Below are positions 15,550 through 22,957 of a stretch of 24,191 nt of DNA, in pieces. Numbering within the stretch: position 1 is the first letter of the stretch; every line of letters begins with the position of its first letter. The DNA is from CAVTND01 sp963735955 (GTDB lineage Bacteria; Pseudomonadota; Gammaproteobacteria; Burkholderiales; Burkholderiaceae_F): NCBI GenBank assembly GCA_963735955.1, contig CAVTND010000019.1, forward strand, positions 1 to 24,191, given 5' to 3'. A program made the position numbers and the translations under genes. The notes under the pieces were generated by a model. That model worked only from the letters and a program-made list of their open reading frames with translations, was not told where the DNA came from and made no database searches.

Positions 15550-16608
15550 CTAGCCGGTCACTGTCACGCCGGCACCGGACGCGAACGAACCGATGAGCGC
15601 GGCTCGCTCAAAGCCTTCGGCGCGAAAAATCTCGATTACTGAATCGAGCGACCTTGGTGAGCAGGTGACCAGCAAGCCACCGGATGTCTGCGGATCGGTC
15701 AACACCGCGCGGTAAACGTCGTTGACTGCATCGAGCCTGATGTCCTTCCCATAGCCGGCCCAGTTACGTGCCGAGGCGCCCGTCACAAATCCCTGAGATG
15801 CGAGTTCAAGCACGCCGGGCAGAAGTGGAACGGCTGACAAATTGACGGTCGCCGCCAGCTGGCTGCCCTTGGCGATCTCGTTCAAGTGACCGAGCAAGCC
15901 GAAGCCGGTGACATCGGTCAGCGCATGCACGCCGTCAAGTTCCGCCAGCCGGCGGCCGGGCGTGTTGAGCTGGGTCGTACTCGCCATCATCCGCGCATAG
16001 CCGTCGGCGTCGAGCGCATCCTTTTTCAACGCGGCCGAGTAAATACCGACGCCGAGTGGTTTGCCAAGGACCAATGCATCGCCTGCGCGGGCGCTGGAAT
16101 TCTTCTTGACGCGCGACGGATGCACGAGTCCAAGTACGACCAGACCGTAGATCGGTTCAACCGAATCAATCGTGTGGCCGCCGGCAATCGGAATTCCGGC
16201 CTTGGTGCAGACCGACTCACCGCCTTCGACGATACGACGGATCACCTCGACCGGAAGCTGATTGATCGGCATGCCGAGCAGCGCCAGCGCCATGATCGGG
16301 GTACCGCCCATCGCGTAGACGTCGCTGATGGCATTGGTGGCGGCGATCCGGCCGAAATCGTAAGGATCGTCGACGATTGGCATGAAGAAATCCGTGGTCG
16401 CGATCAGCGCCTGCTCGTCGTTGAGCCGGTAGACCGCGGCATCGTCGGCGGTCTCGATGCCGACCATCAGTTGCGGCGGGATCAGTCCGCCGGCGGTCTT
16501 CAGTATTTCGCCCAGCACGCCGGGAGCAATCTTGCAGCCGCAGCCACCGCCGTGCGCGAAGGAAGTAAGCTTTATTGTGCTGGCCGTCGGCGTTTCGGGT
16601 GCGTTCAT
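15550..16608 (-). CDS. selD: Selenophosphate synthase (selenide, water dikinase)
   Basis: SelD makes selenophosphate from selenide and ATP, the selenium donor for selenocysteine and for selenouridine in tRNA. The 352-residue protein is intact. The N-terminal loop AHGGGCGCKIAPG carries the active-site Cys23 (cysteine, not selenocysteine) and Lys26. Further motifs are ETADDAAVYRL, TTDFFMPIVDDPYDFGRIAA, NAISDVYAMGG, AGGHTIDSVEPIYGL, DVTGFGLLGHLNEIAK and LTDPQTSGGLLV, all characteristic of SelD. No selA, selB, mnmH or selenocysteine tRNA lies in the window, so which selenium pathway it serves cannot be said. It is the first gene of the operon with the TlpA-like and transglutaminase-like genes. 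Confidence 0.96.
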   Translation of the reverse strand: MNAPETPTASTIKLTSFAHGGGCGCKIAPGVLGEILKTAGGLIPPQLMVGIETADDAAVYRLNDEQALIATTDFFMPIVDDPYDFGRIAATNAISDVYAMGGTPIMALALLGMPINQLPVEVIRRIVEGGESVCTKAGIPIAGGHTIDSVEPIYGLVVLGLVHPSRVKKNSSARAGDALVLGKPLGVGIYSAALKKDALDADGYARMMASTTQLNTPGRRLAELDGVHALTDVTGFGLLGHLNEIAKGSQLAATVNLSAVPLLPGVLELASQGFVTGASARNWAGYGKDIRLDAVNDVYRAVLTDPQTSGGLLVTCSPRSLDSVIEIFRAEGFERAALIGSFASGAGVTVTG

Positions 16609-16818
16609 CCGTTGCAGTCGTCGAAGTTCTCTAAGGATTATCCAACACGGCTCGGACCGCTGCTTCGTTCTGCTCCGGTTCGTGGCGGATGGGATGAGTT
16701 TTCGTTATGCCGGCGGTCGGCGCCGGATGGCGCCGGATGTCGATCTGAGCGGGATCTGAAATACTTCGCTGCCCGTGGTCCCATCCGCGGTCCACGCCGC
16801 GCCTCAAGCGCATTGGTC
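16609..16818. promoter_or_regulatory. Divergent intergenic region of selD and the small secreted protein
   Basis: This 210-base gap has no RNA gene that I can see. On the minus strand GATAAT (16642-16637) could be the -10 box of selD, giving a leader of about 22 bases, though no -35 box is evident. A 10-bp unit GGCGCCGGAT occurs twice in tandem at 16719-16738. Confidence 0.35.
16719..16738 (+). repeat. Two-copy 10-bp tandem repeat
   Basis: GGCGCCGGAT occurs twice in immediate succession. It is too short to classify and may be chance in GC-rich DNA or a small duplication. Confidence 0.5.
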
Positions 16819-17248
16819 ATGCATCGTTCGTCCCTGGTTCTGACTCTGTCGGCCAGCATGCTGGCACTGTGCATCGCGGGCCCGGCTCGGGCGCAGGGTC
16901 CATCGACCGACGCACTGGCGACCTCGTACGTCGAGGCGCAGGAATTCGGACGTCGCGACGAGTCCGATCCCGCGACCCAGCCCTATCACCGCGACGTGCT
17001 GCTGCCGGAGTTCGGCCGGCGTTACCGTCGACACTTCAGCGACTGCACGCAGCAGATTCCGGGTGCAGATGCCGACGCCGTTTTCATTCGTCGCTGCAAT
17101 TGGTGCCGATGGCAAGGTGCTGCGCATCTGGAGCGATCGCAGCACCAATGTCTACCAGTGCGTGCGTGGCCGCCTGCTGTTCGACCGCTTTGGCCCGCCG
17201 CCGCGCACGCCGTTCTACCTCTACATCCACATGCGGTTTACTCAATAG
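16819..17248 (+). CDS. Small secreted protein with TonB_C-like C-terminal region, one frameshift
   Basis: The N-terminus MHRSSLVLTLSASMLALCIA followed by GPARAQ is a clear Sec signal peptide. The mature part begins GPSTDALATSYVEAQEFG. After ADADAVF the frame breaks near 17086, and the neighbouring frame continues VAAIGADGKVLRIWSDRSTN, RGRLLFDRFGPPPRTPFY and IHMRFTQ to a stop at 17248. Removing one inserted base gives 143 codons including the stop. The segment with ADGKV, a Cys-containing middle and PP-PFY then a beta strand resembles the small domain of TonB_C-like secreted proteins. This is a fold-level guess. No function is recognised. A SpoIIAA-like gene starts 11 bases later. Confidence 0.72.
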
Positions 17249-17259
17249 CGAGGCAGGCA

Positions 17260-17632
17260 ATGATCGAAGCCGAACTTGTTCCGGGACGAGGGTGTCGCCG
17301 TGGTGATTCCTCCGGCGCTCTGAGCGCGACGGATTTCTCCCAGCTTGCCGCGCTGGTCGACCCGTACATCGAATCGCACGGCCGACTGAACGGGCTGATG
17401 ATCGTTGCCGGCCATTTTCCGGGCTGGGACAGCTTTGTCGGGCCTCGGACATCATCTGCGCTTCGTGCGCGCACACGAGCGCGGGTCGTCGCGTCGCTGC
17501 AGTCAGCGATTCCCTGACGTCTGACCGTGCTGCCGGCGTTGGCGCGGCACTTCGTCGCCGCCGAGGTGCAAGCACTTTGCCTTCGATCAACGCGATGCCG
17601 CGATGGACTGGCTGAGCTCCGACAAGTCTTGA
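17260..17632 (+). CDS. SpoIIAA-like (STAS-fold) protein, several frameshifts
   Basis: Colinear segments in different frames match the SpoIIAA-like family. They are MIEAELVP, EGVAVVIPP, LSATDFSQLAALVDPYIESH, LNGLMIVAGHFPGWDSF, HHLRFVRAHER, RRVAAVSDS, LPALARHFVAAEV and FAFDQRDAAMDWLSS before the stop at 17630-17632. The whole is about 123 residues, the usual length. Breaks fall near 17283, 17310, 17445, 17485, 17520 and 17570. Members are small cytosolic proteins of unknown role with a lipid- or ligand-binding STAS-like fold. The density of indels over 370 bases suggests poor sequence quality here, or a decayed gene. Confidence 0.72.
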
Positions 17633-17675
17633 AGATGCTCGCACGCCGGCAATGGCGAGCAAGCGGCGACGAGCG

Positions 17676-18071
17676 CTAGGGCATCTGTATCTTGCCGCCG
17701 CGCCCGCCCATGCCAGGCGGCAGTGCCGCTCCACCCTGTCCGGGCAGCACGATCGACGAGGCAGCCTGACGGCGCAGATCCTGAAGCTCCCTGACCGTGC
17801 TTTCGACGCCGACCTTCGCCGCGGCGGCGTAGCCGGCGACCGCTTCGGCGAGCGTTTTGGCTTCAATCTCGAAGCTGATCGGCAGCGGGCCCATCTGCGT
17901 CATGATTTGCGCCTCGCCCATGAAAATGACGGCGCGACTGCCGTCGCTGGCGCCACTGGTCAGAACCGGCACCAGCGCGCGGATCGTGCCGATCTTGCGA
18001 TCGGTGTAGATCTCTTCGCGATACAGCGTCGCGGCGTCCATCTTGATATCGAGATCGGCGGGTGAGGCCAT
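17676..18071 (-). CDS. Conserved small cytosolic protein of unknown function
   Basis: This is an intact 131-residue protein with no signal peptide or membrane helix. The first 100 residues are a mixed alpha/beta domain (LYREEIYTDRKIGTIRALVP, then AVIFMGEAQIMTQMGPLPIS and FEIEAKTLAEAVAGYAAAAK). A short coiled helix follows (VRELQDLRRQAASSIV) and then a Gly/Pro-rich tail ending GGRGGKIQMP. I recognise the style of a conserved hypothetical protein seen in gammaproteobacteria, but no function. It starts 18 bases after fabI and is probably cotranscribed with it. Confidence 0.8.
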   Translation of the reverse strand: MASPADLDIKMDAATLYREEIYTDRKIGTIRALVPVLTSGASDGSRAVIFMGEAQIMTQMGPLPISFEIEAKTLAEAVAGYAAAAKVGVESTVRELQDLRRQAASSIVLPGQGGAALPPGMGGRGGKIQMP

Positions 18072-18089
18072 GCGCTTGCTCCCAGGTTG

Positions 18090-18881
18090 CTATTCGCTGT
18101 CGATCGGCGTGCCGAGTACGGCGTTGTATCCGCCGTCGACATGAGTAATTTCCGCAGTGACGCCGGCAGCCAGATCCGACAGCAGGAAGGCGGCGACGTT
18201 GCCGACGTCCTCGATCGTCACATTCCTGCGCAGAGGAGAGACGGTCTCGGCGACGGCGAGCATTTTCGAGAAGCCCTTGATGCCGGCTGCTGCGAGTGTG
18301 CGGATCGGGCCAGCCGAGATGCCGTTGACACGAATCCCCTGCGGCCCAAGGCTTGCCGCCAGATAGCGCACGCTGGCTTCGAGACTCGCCTTGGCGAGCC
18401 CCATGGTGTTGTAGTTGGGCGCGGCGCGCACCGAGCCCAGGTAGGTGAGCGTCAGCAGCGCCGCCCGGCGGCCCTGCATCATCGGCAGCGCAGCCTTCGC
18501 GAGCGCGGGGAAACTGTAGGCAGAAATGTCATGTGCAATGCGAAAACTCTCGCGCGACAGGCCGTCCAGGAAATCGCCGGTAATCGCTTCGCGCGGCGCA
18601 AAGCCGATCGAATGCACCAGGCCGTCGAGTCCGTCCCAGCTCTGGCGCAGCGCCTCGAAGGTCGCTGCGATCCGGGCATCGTCGCCGACATCCATGTCGA
18701 ACACGAGGTCAGACTGGAACTGCCGGGCCAGATCGGTGATGCGTTCGCGAAATCGCTCGCCAACGTAACTGAAGGCAAGTTCCGCACCTTCACGACGACA
18801 TGCCTGCGCAATGCCGTAAGCGATCGAGCGATTGGATAGCACGCCGGTAATCAAGAGGCGCTTGCCGCTAAGAAAGCCCAT
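18090..18881 (-). CDS. fabI: Enoyl-[acyl-carrier-protein] reductase (NADH), FabI
   Basis: FabI reduces enoyl-ACP, the last step of each fatty-acid elongation cycle, in the cytosol. The 263-residue protein starts MGFLSGKRLLITGVLSNRSI with the atypical short-chain dehydrogenase cofactor loop of FabI. It has DMDVGDDARI, VHSIGFAPREAI, then ISAYSFPALAKAA and PNYNTMGLAKASLEASVRYL, which supplies the catalytic Tyr and Lys (Y-x6-K). It ends with GPIRTLAAAGIKGF and HVDGGYN. The start at 18881 fits the family; the longer ORF upstream is out of keeping with it. A TATACT on the minus strand at 18959-18954 could be its -10 box, about 70 bases upstream, implying its own promoter downstream of mltD. Confidence 0.95.
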   Translation of the reverse strand: MGFLSGKRLLITGVLSNRSIAYGIAQACRREGAELAFSYVGERFRERITDLARQFQSDLVFDMDVGDDARIAATFEALRQSWDGLDGLVHSIGFAPREAITGDFLDGLSRESFRIAHDISAYSFPALAKAALPMMQGRRAALLTLTYLGSVRAAPNYNTMGLAKASLEASVRYLAASLGPQGIRVNGISAGPIRTLAAAGIKGFSKMLAVAETVSPLRRNVTIEDVGNVAAFLLSDLAAGVTAEITHVDGGYNAVLGTPIDSE

Positions 18882-18953
18882 GAGTGTCGATGGAAGTTTT
18901 GCGATGACGCTGGTGTGGACGCAGGATCGCGGCCGGCTGCAATGCAGGAGGGG

Positions 18954-18959
18954 AGTATA
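18954..18959 (-). promoter_or_regulatory. Candidate -10 box of fabI
   Basis: TATACT on the minus strand lies between the mltD stop (18976) and the fabI start (18881). It would give a leader of roughly 65 bases. No good -35 box is visible, so this is tentative. Confidence 0.3.
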
Positions 18960-18975
18960 GGGCCGCGCCCCGGGC

Positions 18976-20569
18976 TCAGCGGCGCGCCTGGCTTTGCACC
19001 GAAGCTGTCGCCGATTTCGTGCCTGCAGTTTTCGGGGCCGCTGGCTTCTTGGGCGCAAGCACGGTCAGTTCAAGCCGCTGACCAGCGAACAACTTGGGTG
19101 TGGTCAGGTGATTCCAGACGACGATGTCCCTGACTTCAACATTCCAGCGGCGCGCGATCGAGTTCACGGTGTCGCCGCGGCGCACGCGGTAGGTCAGCTT
19201 GCGCATATTGGCGGACTCCGGCACCACCGCGAACTGCGCATTGAGACTGGCGGCAGAAATGTCGGCTCCCATGGTCTCGTCGCGCGGGATCAGCAGAGTG
19301 GAGCCCGGCGCCAGCCGGTAGCGTGATGGAATGCGGTTGGCTTCCCTCAACTGCGCCTCGCTGATACCGGCGCGCGCCGCAATTGCGGCCAGCGTGTCGT
19401 TCGGTGCCGCGGTGTAAGTGGTCCAGCTGGCCAGAGGCTGTCCAGTTGCTTCCCACGCGGCCAGGTTCGCGTGAAACGCATCGGCGCGATCCGTCGGCAA
19501 CAGCAGGGTCGGGCGACTGGCCGCCGGAATCACGGGTCGGTTGAACTGTGGATTGAGCGCACGAAAATCTTCGAGCGGCATGTCGGCCAGTCGCGCCGCC
19601 GTTTGGACGTCGATGTCACGCGTCTTCTGGACCATCACGAAGTAGGGCGAGTTCGGAATCGGCGGCAGGCTGACGGCGTAACGCTCAGGCGCTGCGACGA
19701 TGTTCTTGATCGCCTGGAGCTTGGGAACGTACTGCTGCGTTTCGATCGGCATCTTCAGGTCGACATACCGCGTGCCCTTGCGTGCTCGGCGACTTCTTCT
19801 CGATCGCGCGTTCGACCGAGCCTTCGCCCCAGTTGTACGCCGCGAGCGCCAGTTGCCAGTCACCGAACTGGTTGTAGAGCTTCTCGAGGTAGTCGAGCGC
19901 GGCGCGGGTGGACTCGATCACATTGCGGCGTTCGTCTTTCCACGCGTTCTGGGTAAGTTCGTAAAGTTTGCCGGTGGACGGAATGAACTGCCACAAGCCG
20001 GCTGCCTTCGCGCTCGATACGGCCTCCGGCTGAAAGGCGCTTTCTACGAACGGCAGCAAGGCGAGTTCGGTCGGCATTCCCCGCCGCTCGATCTCGAGCA
20101 CGATGTAGTAGAGGTAGCGGCTGGATCGCTGTGTCATGCGCGCGATGTAGTCGGGCTGGCTCGCATACCAGACGGTGCGCTGGGTTGCGATGCGCGACTC
20201 AAGGTCGGGCATTCCAAAACCGAGACGAATGCGCGCCCACAGGTCCGGAGCTGCCTCGCTGGCGCTTGGCTCCGGCAAGTTGGGCTCGGGCAGGGTCCGG
20301 TCTGAAGACAGCGGAACGACGCCGGTGTCCGACAGGTGTTCGAGCAATACGTCCATCGGGTCCGCCGGAGTGGACCCCGGCGCAACCGCGGCGGCGGCCG
20401 GTGCTGCGGCAGTCGACGCGGCACTCGATTCGGCAGTCGACTCGGAACTCGACTCGGATGCTGCAGTGCGCGCGACTGCGACCGCCATCAGGCCGGCCAG
20501 CAGCACCGCCGTTGTGCGCGAAGCGCGGGCGGGTCGACCATCTACACCGGGCAAAGCGAAAACACGCAT
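18976..20569 (-). CDS. mltD: Membrane-bound lytic murein transglycosylase D with LysM repeats, one frameshift
   Basis: MltD cleaves the glycan strand of peptidoglycan to 1,6-anhydro products at the envelope. The start at 20569 gives MRVFALPGVDGRPARASRTT, a hydrophobic export segment and a Ser/Ala-rich linker. The SLT domain shows LPFVESAFQPEAVSSAKAAG with the catalytic Glu, LWQFIPSTGKLY and LALAAYNWGEGSVERAIEK. The frame breaks near 19795, and after one inserted base it continues SRRARKGTRYVDLKMPIETQ with YVPKLQAIKNIVA. Two LysM modules follow (YTAAPNDTLAAIAARAGISE and YRVRRGDTVNSIARRWNVEV). Removing one base gives exactly 531 codons including the stop. gloB lies 73 bases upstream on the same strand, a pairing also found around E. 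coli mltD-gloB. Confidence 0.92.
20409..20456 (-). repeat. Four degenerate 12-bp repeats in the mltD linker
   Basis: Four 12-bp units beginning GCAGTCGACGCG lie in tandem and encode the tetrapeptides ESSS, ESTA, ESSA and ASTA of the flexible linker after the MltD export signal. This probably reflects slippage-prone expansion of a disordered linker. Confidence 0.6.
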
Positions 20570-20642
20570 CAGAGTCGGCTCATCCGAAATCGGGCCAATC
20601 CGGTCAACGCAGCACTGGATGTGTTGTTGACACCGATTGTCG

Positions 20643-21451
20643 TCAACGGAACACATCCTTCCAGCCGCGCAACGTAGCAAACACGGCTAAGCCGATCGGA
20701 GGTGGCGATCGCGCGGCCGGATCGAGCTTCGGCGGCCGCCCGCACTGCGTCGACGTCGCTGCGCAGGAAGGGATTGGTGGCGCGCTCGAGTCCGATTGTC
20801 GACGGCAGCGTAGCCTGGCCATCTGCGCGCGTGGCGGCCGCCAGGCGCGCACGCTCCTGCAATGCCGTGCTGGCCGGTTCTACCGCCAGCGCAAATCGAA
20901 GATTGGCCACGGTGTACTCGTGCGCGCAGCACACGCGTGTGGCGGCCGGCAAGGCGGCAAGTGCGTCTAGCGACGACAGCATCTGGGCCGCCGTGCCTTC
21001 GAACAGTCGTCCACATCCACCGCCAAACAGCGTATCGCCGCAGAACAACCATGGTTGCGTCGCGGTTTCCGTGTAGTAGGCAATGTGGCCACGTGTATGG
21101 CCCGGCACGTCGATTACCCGGAACTCAAGTCCCAGCACTTCGATGCGGTCGCCACCCTTTAGCCGATGATCAAGGCCGTCGATTGCTTCGGCCGCCGGCC
21201 CGTATACCTTCGCGTGGCAGGACTGTTTCAGCGTCATAACCCCGCCGGTGTGATCACCGTGATGATGAGTGACGTAGAATGGCGGTCAGATCAAGGCCGC
21301 GCTGTGTCAGCGCAAGCATGACCGGAGCCGGATCGCCCGGATCGACAATGGCAGCGCGCCCGTCGCGCGACAGCAGCCACAGGTAGTTGTCGTTGAACGC
21401 CGGCAACGGCGTCACGTCCAGTTCCTCGAGCGGGTGAAGTTCGTTTCTCAT
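20643..21451 (-). CDS. gloB: Hydroxyacylglutathione hydrolase (glyoxalase II), two frameshifts
   Basis: GloB hydrolyses S-lactoylglutathione to lactate and glutathione in methylglyoxal detoxification. The start at 21451 gives MRNELHPLEELDVTPLPAFN, then DNYLWLLSRDGRAAIVDPGD. An extra base near 21276 breaks the zinc-binding motif; removed, it reads ILVTHHHGDHTGGVM. Then come VPGHTRGHIAYYTE, FCGDTLFGGGCGRLFEGTAA and CAHEYTVANLRFALAVEP with the remaining metal ligands. A second extra base near 20692 separates the end; removed, it reads LAVFATLRGWKDVFR and stops at 20643. With both bases removed the gene is exactly 269 codons including the stop, the usual length. Two breaks in an otherwise perfect gene point to sequence error. 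Confidence 0.93.
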
Positions 21452-21521
21452 GGGCCTCCGGACGGTCGGAGCCTCTTGAGTCCAGTATGCGGGTGGCGGG
21501 CCATGGGAGAAGACAGGCGTC

Positions 21522-22370
21522 ATGGGTGAAACCACCCCGATTTTGCAGCTATCCGAGTTTCTGCGCTCGCCGACCGGGCGTTATGTGCTTGACTGGGAAC
21601 AGGCGCAGCTGAATGCGGCGGTGGTCGACATCTTCGGCTATCACGCCCTGCAGCTCGGCCTGCCGGAACTCGACACGCTGCGGGAAAATCGCATGCCATT
21701 GCGATTCTGTGCCGCGATGCGGCGCTACACCCTGCCGGCGGAGGACGGCGGTCACGAACGGGTGGCAATCATCAATCGCTACGAGGAATTGCCCTTTGCG
21801 ACCCACTCGATTGACCTGGTCGTGATGCCGCACATTCTCGAGTTCGCTGCCGACCCGCACCAGGTGCTGCGTGAAGTCGAGCGCGTGCTGGTGCCCGAAG
21901 GACGGGTCGTCGTCACCGGATTCAATCCGGCCAGCCTGTGGGGATTGCGCCAGTCGGGCACGCGCCTCGGTGTGTCGCCTTTCCTGCCGCGCGAAGGTCG
22001 GTTCATTTCGCTGCCTCGCATCAAGGACTGGCTGAAGCTGCTGTCGTTCGATGTCGAGCGCGGCCGTTTCGGCTGCTATGCGCCACCGGTGCGCCAGGCG
22101 AAGTGGCTGACACGCTGGCGCTTCATGGAGCACGCGGGCGATCGCTGGTGGCCCGTGCTCGGCGCGGTTTACCTGATGACGGCAGTCAAACGAGTCCGGG
22201 GTATGCGCCTGATTGGTGCGGTCTGGAAGCGCAAGGAAGAACCCGCACGGCGACTGGCGCCGGCGGCATCGACGATCAACATGTTCATGACCGGTGAGGC
22301 TGCCAGTGCGGTGGTGGTGAGCGACGTTCCAGCGGCCAACGAAGGCGCGCGTGAGGCAGCGCGCGGATGA
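21522..22370 (+). CDS. SAM-dependent methyltransferase of the YafS type
   Basis: This intact class I methyltransferase has 282 residues. The middle reads YEELPFATHSIDLVVMPHIL then EFAADPHQVLREVERVLVPE and GRVVVTGFNPASLWGL, typical of post-motif-I regions in the Methyltransf_11 group. Its canonical glycine-rich motif I is not obvious, as in YafS-like proteins. It is divergent from gloB and overlaps the rnhA start by four bases (ATGA). E. coli has yafS between gloB and rnhA, so position and sequence support a YafS-like protein, whose substrate is not known. Confidence 0.85.
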   Translation: MGETTPILQLSEFLRSPTGRYVLDWEQAQLNAAVVDIFGYHALQLGLPELDTLRENRMPLRFCAAMRRYTLPAEDGGHERVAIINRYEELPFATHSIDLVVMPHILEFAADPHQVLREVERVLVPEGRVVVTGFNPASLWGLRQSGTRLGVSPFLPREGRFISLPRIKDWLKLLSFDVERGRFGCYAPPVRQAKWLTRWRFMEHAGDRWWPVLGAVYLMTAVKRVRGMRLIGAVWKRKEEPARRLAPAASTINMFMTGEAASAVVVSDVPAANEGAREAARG

Positions 22371-22885
22371 GGCACGACCGAAGCGTGAAGCTGATCAATG
22401 GCGCATCCGTTCAAGCACGGCCGGCGGACAGCGCGGGGCCGATACAGATCTGGACCGATGGCGCCTGCAAGGGCAATCCCGGCCCCGGCGGCTGGGGCGC
22501 GCTGCTGCGCCATGGAACCCGTGAAAAGGAGCTGTTTGGTGGCGCGCCTGCGACCACCAATAACCGCATGGAATTGACTGCCGTGATCGAGGCGCTGGCG
22601 TCATTGAAGAAGCCCGGCAAAGTGGTCCTGCATACGGATTCGCAGTACGTGCAGCTCGGCATCACCGAGTGGATGCGCAACTGGATTCGGCGTGGTTGGC
22701 GCACGGCTGATGGCAAGCCGGTCAAGAACGCCGATCTTTGGCAGCAGCTGAACGAGCAGGTCGCGGTGCACGAGATCGAATGGCGCTGGGTCAAGGGCCA
22801 CGCCGGAGTCGAGGGCAACGAACGCGCGGATGAACTGGCTAACCGCGGGGTCGAGTCCGTCGCCAAGGGGTCCGGGACTCCCTGA
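22367..22885 (+). CDS. rnhA: Ribonuclease HI
   Basis: RNase HI cuts the RNA strand of RNA-DNA hybrids, removing primers and R-loops. The 172-residue product is intact. Its catalytic residues are Asp31 in WTDGACKGNPGPGGWG, Glu69 in NNRMELTAVIEAL, Asp91 in HTDSQYVQLGI and Asp155 in NERADELAN. His145 sits in VKGHAG, and the basic protrusion region is WMRNWIRRGW. The N-terminal 25 residues before IQIWTDG are longer than in E. coli RnhA, so a later start is possible. The ATG overlaps the methyltransferase stop and indicates translational coupling. dnaQ, which often follows rnhA, is not here. Confidence 0.96.
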   Translation: MRHDRSVKLINGASVQARPADSAGPIQIWTDGACKGNPGPGGWGALLRHGTREKELFGGAPATTNNRMELTAVIEALASLKKPGKVVLHTDSQYVQLGITEWMRNWIRRGWRTADGKPVKNADLWQQLNEQVAVHEIEWRWVKGHAGVEGNERADELANRGVESVAKGSGTP

Positions 22886-22957
22886 ATTCACGGCTGCTCC
22901 AGTGCTAAATTCAATGCGTCTGGAACATTGAAGCGCAGGCGCGGGTCATAGATCGCA
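22886..22957 (+). other. Short gap before the efflux adaptor
   Basis: The 72-base gap between rnhA and the efflux adaptor gene contains TAAATT near 22904, a weak -10 candidate. No terminator for rnhA was seen. Confidence 0.4.

Noticed and set aside
15886..17517. 543-codon plus-strand ORF spanning selD antisense and the small secreted protein
   Set aside because: Its left part is antisense to selD. Its right part merely joins the frame of the secreted protein and the SpoIIAA-like gene.
18882..19058. N-terminal extension of FabI
   Set aside because: The extra residues are Arg-rich noise overlapping the mltD end; FabI proteins begin at MGFLSGKR.
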